Source of the DNA: Roseateles toxinivorans
Lineage (GTDB): Bacteria > Pseudomonadota > Gammaproteobacteria > Burkholderiales > Burkholderiaceae_C
Assembly (NCBI RefSeq): GCF_004362525.1
Contig: NZ_SNXS01000004.1
Coordinates: 496,001 to 560,000 of the forward strand
Reading direction: 5' to 3'
Length of the DNA: 64,000 nucleotides
Within the stretch, counting starts at the first letter, position 1. Each line of letters starts with the position of its first letter. Both the position numbers and the translations under genes were made by a program. The notes under the pieces were generated by a model. It was not told the origin of the DNA and searched no databases. It was given only the letters and a program-made list of their open reading frames with translations. Shown in pieces: positions 24,959-35,179 of the stretch.

Positions 24959-25312
24959 TCAGGCTTTTGTCTCGCCGCCAAACTCCTCGAACGCGTCGAG
25001 GGCGTGAGCGGCATACATCAGCGCCGGCCCGCCGCCCATATAAAGGCACATGCCCAGCATGTCCTCGAACTCGGCGCGGCTGCAGCCGAGCTTGACCAGG
25101 GCCTCGGCGTGAAAGCCCAGGCAGGGGTCGCAGCGCGCGGCCACCGACAGCGCCATCGCGATCAGCTCCTTGGTCTTCTTGTCAAGCGCGCCGTCCTTGG
25201 TGGCGGCCTGTGCCAGCGCAGAGAAGCCGCGGGTCGTGTCGGGCATGTCGGCCCGCAGCTTGACCAGCGAGGCCGAGACTTCGGCGGTGATGGCGCGGTA
25301 CTGCTTGCTCAT
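24959..25312 (-). CDS. AhpD-like/carboxymuconolactone decarboxylase-family protein
   Basis: 117 residues. The redox motif CDPCLGFHAEALVKLG has the CxxC plus His arrangement of alkylhydroperoxidase-type members, so a thiol-based peroxide or persulfide role is more likely than decarboxylation. Extra cysteines near LGCSRAEF and LGMCLYMGG. It is convergent with the SoxH-like gene and ends seven bases from it. CGAATATA and a second GAATA in its upstream region resemble elements near two ArsR genes. Confidence 0.85.
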   Translation of the reverse strand: MSKQYRAITAEVSASLVKLRADMPDTTRGFSALAQAATKDGALDKKTKELIAMALSVAARCDPCLGFHAEALVKLGCSRAEFEDMLGMCLYMGGGPALMYAAHALDAFEEFGGETKA

Positions 25313-25596
25313 GAGGAATCCTTGAATAAGTTGTGGCGAATATATTTACCCGACGAGGGCGCTCAGGCCTTGATGTCGAGCAAGGCCCATCAAGGTGGGA
25401 CAGGCACAATTGAATGAATGATGCAATCTGCTTGCAGTCAGGTGACGGTCGCGACTGCACTCTCGCGGCGCTTCAACCTGAGTCCCCTTTGCTCAACAGC
25501 TTCCACCTCCCACCGTGCTTGGTCGCCGCTGCGGCGACCTTCCGGGCGGCCGTCTCGCCGTTGGCAGGGGCCGGCCGCCGGGCGGCCTGATCGTCC
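25313..25596. other. intergenic region without a convincing gene
   Basis: 284 bases between the AhpD-like gene and the diguanylate cyclase, which point away from each other, so both promoters should lie here. AT-rich DNA is limited to 25321-25350 and 25400-25430. A short frame on the plus strand (25414) and one on the minus strand (from 25598) have no visible domain; I do not call them genes. Confidence 0.5.
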
Positions 25597-26532
25597 ATGA
25601 TGCGGGCGTCGGCAGCAGGGATGGACCTCGTCAACGGCTCGGTCGAATCGCTGAGCCGCCTGCTTGACGGCATCGATGCAGCGGTGCAGGACCACCTGAG
25701 CTGGAATCAGGGCCTGTTCCGCAGCGTGCTTCTGGGCGAAGCTCCTGCCGAGGGCCTTCTGCGCCCTGGCGCCCACGAGCGCTGCCATCTTGGTCTGTGG
25801 TTGCAGCGCGAGCATGCTCAGCTGAGCGCTATCGACGCCGAATTGACCCAGGCCGTTGCCGAGTCGCATGGGCGCATGCATGACGGCGCACGCGAGCTCG
25901 GTTCGGCCCGGCTCGAAGGCCGTTCGGATCTGAGGGCGGCCTTGACGGCCTACGAAGAGGGCCAGCGGCAGATGATTTCGAGTCTGGCCGAACTCAAACA
26001 TGCGATCGAGAGCGTGACCGGGAGCATCGACGTGCTGACCGGCTTGCCGCTGCGGCACGGACTTGACGCCGTTTTCGTCCAATGCCGGCGCGATGCCCGA
26101 CGCGAGGGTCGTCGCTGCTATCTCGCCATGATCGATGTCGACCATTTCAAGAGCGTCAATGATCGGTTTGGGCATCCCGCGGGCGACGAGGTTCTGGTCC
26201 ACGTGGCGCGGACGCTGCGCGTCGCCTTGCGCGAGAATGACCCGCTGATCCGCTATGGCGGCGAGGAGTTCCTGGCCCTGCTGCGCTGCGACGATGTGGC
26301 CGCCGCCGAGCTGGCGGCCAGTCGCCTGCTTGAGGCGCTGCGTGGCGCGAGCATCGAACTCGGGCTCGGACGGGGCTTGCGCCTGACGGCAACGATAGGC
26401 CTGGCGGAGGCACTCAACGAGGACTCGCTGCAGACCACCCTGATGCGGGCCGACCGTGCCCTGCTGCAGGGCAAGCTGAACGGACGTGACCGCCATGTCA
26501 TGGCGCTGGCCCGGGAGGCCACATCGACCTGA
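25597..26532 (+). CDS. zinc-responsive diguanylate cyclase (DgcZ-like, CZB + GGDEF)
   Basis: 311 residues. Residues about 20-130 form a chemoreceptor zinc-binding (CZB) domain: His33, Cys63 (ERCHLGLW), His91 and His95, almost the same spacing as the zinc ligands of E. coli DgcZ. Residues 140-305 are a GGDEF domain with DVLTGLPLRHGL, DVDHFKSVNDRFGHPAGDEVL and active-site GGEEF. It makes cyclic di-GMP, probably inhibited by zinc, and so would link metal or redox state to attachment. No I-site (RxxD five residues before GGEEF) is obvious. Cytosolic; no membrane span. Confidence 0.9.
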   Translation: MMRASAAGMDLVNGSVESLSRLLDGIDAAVQDHLSWNQGLFRSVLLGEAPAEGLLRPGAHERCHLGLWLQREHAQLSAIDAELTQAVAESHGRMHDGARELGSARLEGRSDLRAALTAYEEGQRQMISSLAELKHAIESVTGSIDVLTGLPLRHGLDAVFVQCRRDARREGRRCYLAMIDVDHFKSVNDRFGHPAGDEVLVHVARTLRVALRENDPLIRYGGEEFLALLRCDDVAAAELAASRLLEALRGASIELGLGRGLRLTATIGLAEALNEDSLQTTLMRADRALLQGKLNGRDRHVMALAREATST

Positions 26533-26557
26533 GCCCGCCCTGGACCGAGGCCTGCGT

Positions 26558-27493
26558 TCACTCGCGTTCCAGTTCCAGGTAGGTCCTGCTGGCATTGCCC
26601 GGCCCCAGCTCGGCGGCATTGAGCAGTCGTGCAAACGGCTTGGCATCGAAGGACTTCACGGCGGCGCCGATGTCCTGACCCTCGTCGACGGCCCGCTTCA
26701 TGTGCGCGCGCAGCGCCTGCAGGTAGGCGCGGGTATCGGCCTGTGCGGTGGCCAGATCGGTCACGCGGCCATGGCCGGGCACGATGCGCGCAGGGGCGAG
26801 CCGCTCGATTTCGGCAAAGGTCTCCAGCCAGGGCTTGCTCAGGCTGACCGGAATCACACCGAGCATGCGCTCGACATAGACCACATCGCCGCTGAACAGC
26901 AGGCGCTGTTGCGGCAGCCAGACCAGCATGTCGCCCGGCGTATGGGCGCCGCCGCGGTGCCTGAACTCGAACAGCACTCCGCCCAGCTCCAGGCGCTCGT
27001 CCGGATTCCGGAGCCAGCGCTCCGGCAGCAGTGGCTCGGTCCCATCCGCCTGCGCGCCCAGCGCCGCTCGGAGCGCGCTCAGATGATCATTGCCGCGGTT
27101 CCTCATATCGGCTTCGCCGGCGGCATGGGCGATCAGCTGCGCACCCAGAGCCTTGAAGTAGGCGTTGCCCAGCCAGCGGTGGTCCTGCCCGCCGGTGTTG
27201 ATGACCCAACGCACCGGCTGCGGCGTGACGCGGCGGATCGCCGCATGGATCTGCTGCGCACCCTGCAGCGTTGCGCCGCTGTCGATCAGCACCGCCCCCG
27301 CCGGCGTCAGCACCAGGCCGAGATTGGCGTTCAGCCCTTCGTTGGACGGCGTGCGCGCGCCCAGCTCGCCGATGAAGGCATAGATGCCCGGCGCGACCGG
27401 ATCAAAGCGCACCTCGACGGCCAGTGCTGACCGGATCGGCAGCAGGTTCAGCACCAGGGCCAGCAGCAAAGGCCAGCGTTGCAGATTCGGCAT
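26558..27493 (-). CDS. periplasmic MBL-fold protein with altered metal site
   Basis: 311 residues with signal peptide ending SALAVE. The overall fold matches SoxH-like metallo-beta-lactamases (IGELGART, GAVLIDSGATLQGA, HTPGDMLVWLP, SGDVVYVERM, VPGHGRV), but the usual HxHxDH loop reads NTGGQDHRWLGN, so only Asp and the last His remain. The later His and Asp ligands are kept. It may bind one metal or act as a binding protein. It lies between the cyclase and a solute-binding protein, in the opposite direction to the first. Confidence 0.8.
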   Translation of the reverse strand: MPNLQRWPLLLALVLNLLPIRSALAVEVRFDPVAPGIYAFIGELGARTPSNEGLNANLGLVLTPAGAVLIDSGATLQGAQQIHAAIRRVTPQPVRWVINTGGQDHRWLGNAYFKALGAQLIAHAAGEADMRNRGNDHLSALRAALGAQADGTEPLLPERWLRNPDERLELGGVLFEFRHRGGAHTPGDMLVWLPQQRLLFSGDVVYVERMLGVIPVSLSKPWLETFAEIERLAPARIVPGHGRVTDLATAQADTRAYLQALRAHMKRAVDEGQDIGAAVKSFDAKPFARLLNAAELGPGNASRTYLELERE

Positions 27494-27673
27494 GGCCGTC
27501 TTCCTCAGGGCTTGGACAGGCACTCGGTCGGATGGCCGACGACGCCCTCCAGGCTGCCGCCGCTGCAGTTGCCCTCCCACGGGTCCCTGAATATAAGCGA
27601 TTGCGGATTTATGGTGCCACCGGTTGCGGGGAACTCAGTCTTTCGGGTAGACGAAGCGGCGGCTCAGGGGCGC

Positions 27674-28486
27674 TCAGAACGTGAGGTAGGCCTTGGCCTC
27701 CTCGGCTGGAAAGTAGCGCCGCATGATTTTCAGCAGCGTGCCGTCGGCGCGCATGCCGTCGACCAGCAAGCGCCATTTGCGCTGCTCGGCTTCGGGCAGG
27801 GCAGCCTTGGACATGATCAGGCCGTGCAGCACGGCGGGGTCCCCGCTGTCCAGCGTGCGGGTCAGCGCTAGCAGCGCGCGGTTCTCGACCTGCGAGTAGT
27901 TGAAGGGCTCGATGATCATGGCCTGGATACGGTCGCGCTTGAGCATGGCCAGCAACTGCTCGTGGTCGGCCACCTCGATATAGCGGCCCTGGGAAGTCAG
28001 CTGATCAACGAGCGCGTTGAGATTGCTGCTGTAACGGAAGCTGCGGATGCCGCCGATGCGCATCTGCGGATTGCTGCTGAACTCCGCGATGCTGGCAACG
28101 CCGCTGTCCTTGCGCACCAGCAGCTCGTACTTGTTGAACAGATACCAGGCAAAGCCCGCGTACTTGTCGCGCGCTTCATTGGTGATGCCGGACATGCTGA
28201 AGTCCAGTTCGCCCGATTCGATCGAGCGCCAGATGCGGGCGCGCGGCATCACGCTGAGGCTGAATCGGCAGCCGCTGCGCTTGATCAGTTCATCGGCCAC
28301 ATCCTTGTCGATGCCGCTTTGCGTGACCTTGGAATAGAGCATCCCATGGTCATGGAAGGCCAGGCTGAAAGTTCGCGAGCAGGCCGGCAACTCGGTGGCC
28401 CAGGCCGGGTTGGCGAGCACCAGGCAGAGTTGCGCGGCGAGGCGCATCCGGCGCGACAGCGCCACCGCGGGGGACCGTGACTTCAT
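27674..28486 (-). CDS. periplasmic amino-acid-type solute-binding protein (SBP family 3)
   Basis: 270 residues with signal peptide ending NPAWA. The bilobed pattern is seen in FSLAFHDHGMLY, GIDKDVADELIKRSGC, GELDFSMSGITNEA and a C-terminal MIIEPFNYSQ region. No permease or ATPase gene is near, so it may be a stand-alone sensor-type protein or feed another protein. It lies 39 bases downstream of cbbR in the same direction and could be in its transcript. Confidence 0.75.
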   Translation of the reverse strand: MKSRSPAVALSRRMRLAAQLCLVLANPAWATELPACSRTFSLAFHDHGMLYSKVTQSGIDKDVADELIKRSGCRFSLSVMPRARIWRSIESGELDFSMSGITNEARDKYAGFAWYLFNKYELLVRKDSGVASIAEFSSNPQMRIGGIRSFRYSSNLNALVDQLTSQGRYIEVADHEQLLAMLKRDRIQAMIIEPFNYSQVENRALLALTRTLDSGDPAVLHGLIMSKAALPEAEQRKWRLLVDGMRADGTLLKIMRRYFPAEEAKAYLTF

Positions 28487-28524
28487 CGTCGGGCTTTGAT
28501 TGGTTTTGAACAGCCGGACGGCGT

Positions 28525-29469
28525 TCAGGGCAGAGGATCGTGGTTTAGTGCGATTTTATCATTTTTCAGCAGATACGGCTCCGCATGCTCGAGCATGAAG
28601 TAGCGGAAGGCCTCGGCGGCCGGTGACAGCAGCTTGCTCTGCATGCGCACCAGATTCCAGGTGCGCATCACCGGCGTCTGCTCCACGTCGAGCAGTTTGA
28701 GCACACCTGTGCGCAGCTCCAGCCCGAGCGTGTGCAGCGACAGAAAGCTCACCCCCATGCCGGCGATCACCGCCTGCTTGATGGTCTCGTTGCTGGGCAT
28801 TTCCATCGTGATGCGCGGGGCCAGCTGGTGCTCGCGCAGAAACACGTCCATCACCTTGCGCGTGCCCGAGCCGGCCTCGCGGGCGATGAAGCGCTGGTTG
28901 GCCAGGGCCTCCAGCGGTACATGGTCCAGTGCCGACAGCGGGTGCGTCGGTGCCGCGACAAAGACCTGAGGATGGGCGGCAAAGGGCTCGGCGCGGGTGG
29001 CCAGTTCCTTGGGAGGGCGCCCCATCACGGCCAGGTCCACGTCGCCGGACTGCAGCAGGGCGACAAGCTGCTCGCGGTTCTGGCAGACCGATAGCTTGAC
29101 CTCGACGCCGGGGTGCTCGTCGTGGAAGCGGGCCAGCAGATGGGGCACGAAGTACTTGGCCGTACTGACGAGACCCACCGACAGCAGGCCGCTCTCGGCG
29201 CCCTTGAAACGGGCCATCGCGTCGTCGGCCTCCTTCAGCGTGGCCAGCAGGCGCCGGGCGTAGACCAAGAAGTACTCGCCGGCCGTGGTCAACGAGACCT
29301 GGCGGCCCTGGCGTTCGAACAGCGGCAGGCCCAGCTGAGACTCCAGTTCCTTGACCTGCATGGTGACCGCGGGGGGCGACAGGTGCAGCGCTTCCGCGGC
29401 ACGGGCGAAGCTGAGGATCTTGGCGACCTCGCAGAACACGCGCAGCTGACGGAAGGTGGCGTTGAGCAC
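28525..29469 (-). CDS. cbbR: CbbR, LysR-type regulator of the Calvin-cycle operon
   Basis: 314 residues from the GTG at 29469; a TTG at 29502 adds 11 residues and cannot be excluded. N-terminal helix-turn-helix FRQLRVFCEVAKILSFARAA, then PPAVTMQVKELE and a substrate-binding-like effector domain. Divergent from cbbL, the standard arrangement; CbbR activates cbb transcription in answer to metabolites such as phosphoenolpyruvate or NADPH in known systems. Confidence 0.93.
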   Translation of the reverse strand: MLNATFRQLRVFCEVAKILSFARAAEALHLSPPAVTMQVKELESQLGLPLFERQGRQVSLTTAGEYFLVYARRLLATLKEADDAMARFKGAESGLLSVGLVSTAKYFVPHLLARFHDEHPGVEVKLSVCQNREQLVALLQSGDVDLAVMGRPPKELATRAEPFAAHPQVFVAAPTHPLSALDHVPLEALANQRFIAREAGSGTRKVMDVFLREHQLAPRITMEMPSNETIKQAVIAGMGVSFLSLHTLGLELRTGVLKLLDVEQTPVMRTWNLVRMQSKLLSPAAEAFRYFMLEHAEPYLLKNDKIALNHDPLP

Positions 29470-29492
29470 GGTTTGATTAAGTAAAAGCTGAA

Positions 29493-31043
<1,551 letters not shown>

Positions 31044-31060
31044 GCCAGGAGCACAGCACC

Positions 31061-31495
31061 ATGATGAGCAATCCCACCGGCCGCATTACCCAGGGCCAGT
31101 TCAGCTTCCTGCCCGATCTGACCGATGACGAGATCCGCGCGCAGATCGACTACGGCCTGGCCAAGGGCTATGCCTGGAGCGTCGAGTACACCGATGACCC
31201 GCATCCGCGCAACACCTACTGGGAGATGTATGGCATGCCCATGTTCGACCTGCGCGATGCGGCGGGCGTGATGCTGGAGCTGAAGGGCTGCCGTGAGGCC
31301 TTTCCGCGTCACTACATCCGATTGATGGCCTTCGATTCGACGCGAGGCATCGAGTCGATCGTGATGAGCTTCATTGTCAACCGCCCGCCCAACGAGCCCG
31401 GCTTCATGCTGCAGCGCCAGGAAATCAATGGCCGCACGATGCGCTACACCATCAGCGGCTACGCGGCATCGAAGCCCGAAGGCCAGCGCTACTGA
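31061..31495 (+). CDS. cbbS: RuBisCO small subunit (form I red type)
   Basis: 144 residues, two adjacent ATGs at the start. [18 protein letters not shown] and [16 protein letters not shown] are typical red-type small-subunit blocks, with the C-terminal extension ([17 protein letters not shown]) that forms the extra hairpins of this type. Eighteen bases after cbbL; assembles as L8S8. Confidence 0.97.
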   Translation: MMSNPTGRITQGQFSFLPDLTDDEIRAQIDYGLAKGYAWSVEYTDDPHPRNTYWEMYGMPMFDLRDAAGVMLELKGCREAFPRHYIRLMAFDSTRGIESIVMSFIVNRPPNEPGFMLQRQEINGRTMRYTISGYAASKPEGQRY

Positions 31496-31505
31496 GCCAG
31501 CGGCC

Positions 31506-32453
31506 ATGAGCACCCCGCTGTACGCCATCCCCGGCATTGCCAGCCCTGCGCCGATTCCAGTGACGGCGGCTCCGGTCGCCCCGCGCACCGTCGCCGAGGT
31601 GCTGGCGCAGAGCCAGGTCGAGGCGGTGCTGGCCGAGCTCGACAGCGAGCTGGTCGGTCTGGCGCCGGTCAAGCAGCGCATCCGCGACATCGCCGCCTTG
31701 CTCGTCATCGATCGCCTGCGGGCCGCCCATGGTCTGGCGGCCAGCAGCCCGTCGCTGCATATGTGCTTCACCGGCAACCCCGGCACCGGCAAGACCACGG
31801 TGGCGTTGCGCATGGCCGAGATCCTGCATCGGCTGGGCTATGTGCGCAAAGGCCATCTGGTGGCCGTGACGCGCGATGATCTGGTCGGCCAGTACATCGG
31901 CCATACCGCGCCCAAGACCAAGGAGGTGCTGAAAAAGGCGATGGGCGGCGTGCTCTTCATCGATGAGGCCTACTACCTCTACCGGCCCGAGAACGAGCGC
32001 GACTATGGCCAGGAGGCGATCGAGATCCTGCTGCAGGTGATGGAAAACCAGCGTGACGATCTGGTGGTGATATTGGCCGGCTACGCGGACCGGATGAACA
32101 CCTTCTTCCAGTCCAACCCGGGCCTGAGTTCGCGCATCGCGCACCACATCGAGTTCCCCGACTACGGCGGCGAAGAGCTGCTGCAGATCGCCGACAAGAT
32201 GCTGGCGGCCAGCCACTACCGCTTTGGTGTCGGCACCCGCGAGGCCTTCGAGTCCTATCTGGGCAGGCGCCTGCAGCAACCGCATTTCGCCAACGCGCGC
32301 AGCGTGCGCAACGCGTTGGAACGTGCCCGCCTGCGCCAGGCCAGCCGGCTCTACCTTGACCGCGAGCGCGTGCTCGACGCGGTGGCGCTGTCCACGCTGG
32401 AGCCGGCCGACATCCTGGCCAGCCGCGTGTTCTCCCAGGAGCTGCGGCCATGA
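31506..32453 (+). CDS. cbbX: CbbX, red-type RuBisCO activase
   Basis: 315 residues. AAA+ ATPase: Walker [10 protein letters not shown], Walker [13 protein letters not shown], pore-loop region [15 protein letters not shown], and the sensor/arginine finger region [16 protein letters not shown]. It pulls on the large-subunit C-terminus to release inhibitory sugar phosphates, which form IC enzymes need. An N-terminal Ala/Pro-rich stretch of about 35 residues is extra. Its stop overlaps cbbY (ATGA). Confidence 0.96.
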   Translation: MSTPLYAIPGIASPAPIPVTAAPVAPRTVAEVLAQSQVEAVLAELDSELVGLAPVKQRIRDIAALLVIDRLRAAHGLAASSPSLHMCFTGNPGTGKTTVALRMAEILHRLGYVRKGHLVAVTRDDLVGQYIGHTAPKTKEVLKKAMGGVLFIDEAYYLYRPENERDYGQEAIEILLQVMENQRDDLVVILAGYADRMNTFFQSNPGLSSRIAHHIEFPDYGGEELLQIADKMLAASHYRFGVGTREAFESYLGRRLQQPHFANARSVRNALERARLRQASRLYLDRERVLDAVALSTLEPADILASRVFSQELRP

Positions 32454-33184
32454 GACTTTCCGCCTTGATCTTCGATGTCGATGGCACGCTGGCCGATACC
32501 GAGGAACTGCATCGCCAGGCCTTCAACGAGGCCTTTGCCGAGGAAGGGCTGGGCTGGGACTGGGGCCCGGCGCTGTACACCGAGCTGCTGCAGATCTCGG
32601 GCGGTCGGGAGCGCATCCGCGCTTTCCGGCAGCGCATGCAGCCGGACCTGCGCGCCCTTGATGCACTGGCGCTGGACGCGACGATAGACCGCCTGCACGA
32701 GCTCAAGACCGCCGCTTACGAGCGGCGGGTGGCGGCCGGCGCGCTGCAGCTGCGCCCGGGAGTGCAGGCCCTGATCGAAGCCGCACCGGCCGCCGGCCTG
32801 CGGCTGGCCATCGCCACCACCACCTCGCCGGTCAATATCGGCGCCTTGCTGCGCCGTACGCTGGGACCGGACTGGTCGTACCGATTCGCGGTCGTCGAGG
32901 ACGCCTCGACCGCCCCGCTGAAGAAGCCGCACCCGCAGGTCTATCGCCAGACGCTGGCCCGGCTGGGCATGGACGCCCGCGCCTGTCTGGCGTTCGAGGA
33001 CTCGGGTAATGGCCTGGCCGCCGCCAGAGGGGCAGGTCTTGCTACTGTCATCACCCCCACCGCCTTCACGGCGCACCACGACTTCGCCTCCGCCCTGCGG
33101 GTATGCGAGTCGCTGCAGGGCCTGACGCCAGAGCGCCTGCGCGAATGGCATGCCGAATCCCTGACTTGCCTGGAATTACCATGA
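32450..33184 (+). CDS. cbbY: CbbY, HAD-family xylulose-1,5-bisphosphate phosphatase
   Basis: 244 residues. HAD motif [20 protein letters not shown], motif [11 protein letters not shown], the Lys in LKKPHPQVY and motif [13 protein letters not shown]. CbbY removes the RuBisCO inhibitor xylulose-1,5-bisphosphate, so it works together with CbbX. Coupled at both ends by four-base overlaps. Confidence 0.93.
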   Translation: MRLSALIFDVDGTLADTEELHRQAFNEAFAEEGLGWDWGPALYTELLQISGGRERIRAFRQRMQPDLRALDALALDATIDRLHELKTAAYERRVAAGALQLRPGVQALIEAAPAAGLRLAIATTTSPVNIGALLRRTLGPDWSYRFAVVEDASTAPLKKPHPQVYRQTLARLGMDARACLAFEDSGNGLAAARGAGLATVITPTAFTAHHDFASALRVCESLQGLTPERLREWHAESLTCLELP

Positions 33185-34272
33185 CCGACAACAAGCCCGA
33201 CATCCCGCGCTGGACCCTGACCCGCTACCTGATCGAGCAGCGCCGCCGCTTCCCCGGCGCCAGCGGCGACCTGAACGCCCTGTTACTGGACATCGCCCTG
33301 GCCTGCAAGGCCATCGCCCGCATCGTCGCGCGCGGCGCGCTGGCCGAGGGCGGCCCGGCGGCAGGCGACACCAACGTTCAGGGCGAGGAGCAAAAGCCGC
33401 TGGATGTGCTGTCCAACCAGCTGTTCCTGCGCATGAACGAGTGGAGCGGCCATCTGGCCGGCCTGGCCTCCGAGGAAATGGAGCTGCCGCAGCCTATTCC
33501 CGAGGCCTATCCCCGCGGCAAGTACCTGCTCGTGTTCGACCCGCTCGACGGTTCCTCCAATATCGATGTCAATGTGGCGGTGGGCAGCATCTTCTCGATC
33601 CTGCGCGCGCCGGCCGAGCTGATCGCGGGCGAGCACGAGCTCTGTGAGGCCGACTTCCTGCAGCCCGGCGCCGCCCAGGTGGCCGCCGGCTATGCGATCT
33701 ACGGTCCGGCGACGATGCTGGTGCTGACGGTGGGCGAGGGCACGGTGGGCTTCACGCTGGACCCCGAGCTGGGCGAGTTCCTGCTCACCCATCCGGCGCT
33801 GCGGGTGCCCGAGCAGACGCGCGAGTTCGCCATCAACAGCTCCAACAGCCGCTTCTGGGAGCCGCCCGTCAAGCGCTATGTGGACGAATGCCTGGCCGGC
33901 AAGGTAGGCGCCCGCGGCAAGGACTTCAATATGCGTTGGATCGCGTCGATGGTGGCCGAGGCGCACCGCATCCTGATGCGCGGCGGCGTGTTTCTCTACC
34001 CGCGCGACAGCAAGGACGTGAGCAAGCCCGGCCGCCTGCGCCTGCTCTACGAGGCCAACCCCATCGCCCTGCTGATGGAGCAGGCCGGCGGCCGCGCCAG
34101 CACCGGCCGCCAGCCGATGCTGGGCGTCGTGCCGAGCAGCCTGCACCAGCGAATTCCGCTGGTGTTCGGCTCGCGCGACGAGGTCGAGCGCATCGAGCGC
34201 TACCACCACGAGCCAGCCCCCGATGTCGCCCCGGCGCCGCTGTTCGCGCCCCGCAGCCTGTTCAGAGACTAG
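33181..34272 (+). CDS. cbbF: fructose-1,6-bisphosphatase class I
   Basis: 363 residues from the ATG overlapping the cbbY stop. Metal- and phosphate-binding DPLDGSSNIDVN, LASEEME and GGVFLYPRDSKD, with C-terminal ANPIALLMEQAGGRA, all class I signatures. It makes fructose 6-phosphate and probably also acts on sedoheptulose bisphosphate for the Calvin cycle, as no other bisphosphatase gene is in the operon. A Pro/Ala-rich C-terminal tail of about 20 residues is present. Confidence 0.95.
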   Translation: MTDNKPDIPRWTLTRYLIEQRRRFPGASGDLNALLLDIALACKAIARIVARGALAEGGPAAGDTNVQGEEQKPLDVLSNQLFLRMNEWSGHLAGLASEEMELPQPIPEAYPRGKYLLVFDPLDGSSNIDVNVAVGSIFSILRAPAELIAGEHELCEADFLQPGAAQVAAGYAIYGPATMLVLTVGEGTVGFTLDPELGEFLLTHPALRVPEQTREFAINSSNSRFWEPPVKRYVDECLAGKVGARGKDFNMRWIASMVAEAHRILMRGGVFLYPRDSKDVSKPGRLRLLYEANPIALLMEQAGGRASTGRQPMLGVVPSSLHQRIPLVFGSRDEVERIERYHHEPAPDVAPAPLFAPRSLFRD

Positions 34273-34282
34273 AGAGCCCGCC

Positions 34283-35164
34283 ATGTCAGAACGCCACCCC
34301 ATCATCGCCATCACCGGCAGCTCCGGTGCCGGCACCTCGTCGGTGACCCGCACCTTCGAGAACATCTTTCGCCGCGAGAACGTCAAGGCCGCCGTCATCG
34401 AGGGTGACAGCTTCCACCGCTACGACCGCAAGGAAATGCGCGCCCGCCAGGCCGAGGCCGAGGCTTCCGGCAACGAGCACTTCAGCCACTTCGGGCCGGA
34501 GAACAATCTCTTCCCCGAACTGGAGAACCTGTTCCGCAGCTACAGCGAATGCGGCTCGGGCCGGCGCCGACGCTATCTGCACGATCCGGTCGAGGCCGCG
34601 CCCTATGCCCAGGAGCCCGGCACCTTCACCGCCTGGGAAGACCTCAAGCCCGATACCGACATGCTGTTCTACGAGGGCCTGCACGGCGCCGTGGTCACCG
34701 AGCAGGTGGACATCGCCCGCTATCCCGACCTGCTGATCGGCGTGGTGCCGGTGATCAACCTGGAGTGGATTCAAAAACTCTGGCGCGACAAGAACGTGCG
34801 CGGCTACTCGGCCGAGGCGGTGACCGACACCATCCTGCGCCGCATGCCCGACTACGTGCACTACATCTGCCCGCAGTTCGCCCATACCCATGTGAACTTC
34901 CAGCGCGTGCCGATGGTGGACACCTCCAACCCCTTCATCTCGCGCGACATTCCGTCGCCCGACGAGAGCATGGTGGTGATCCGCTTCGCCCAGCCCAAGG
35001 GCATCGACTTCCAGTACCTGCTGAGCATGATCCACGACTCCTTCATGTCGCGCGCCAACACCATCGTGGTGCCCGGCGGCAAGATGGAACTGGCCATGCA
35101 GCTGATCTTCACGCCCTTCATCTGGCGCATGATGGAGCGGCGTCAGCGCGCGCTCTCACTCTGA
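34283..35164 (+). CDS. cbbP: phosphoribulokinase
   Basis: 293 residues. P-loop GSSGAGTSSVTRTF, GDSFHRYDRKEM, the GNEHFSHFGPENNLF block of bacterial type I enzymes, then EGLHGAVVTE. It makes ribulose 1,5-bisphosphate, the RuBisCO substrate. Octameric bacterial members respond to NADH and AMP. Ten bases after cbbF. Confidence 0.97.
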   Translation: MSERHPIIAITGSSGAGTSSVTRTFENIFRRENVKAAVIEGDSFHRYDRKEMRARQAEAEASGNEHFSHFGPENNLFPELENLFRSYSECGSGRRRRYLHDPVEAAPYAQEPGTFTAWEDLKPDTDMLFYEGLHGAVVTEQVDIARYPDLLIGVVPVINLEWIQKLWRDKNVRGYSAEAVTDTILRRMPDYVHYICPQFAHTHVNFQRVPMVDTSNPFISRDIPSPDESMVVIRFAQPKGIDFQYLLSMIHDSFMSRANTIVVPGGKMELAMQLIFTPFIWRMMERRQRALSL

Positions 35165-35179
35165 TACGGGAGCACGCAC

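Noticed and set aside
25414-25590. Possible short genes on both strands before the diguanylate cyclase
   Set aside because: No domain, no clear ribosome-binding site, and the two candidates overlap; the region is better read as promoter DNA.
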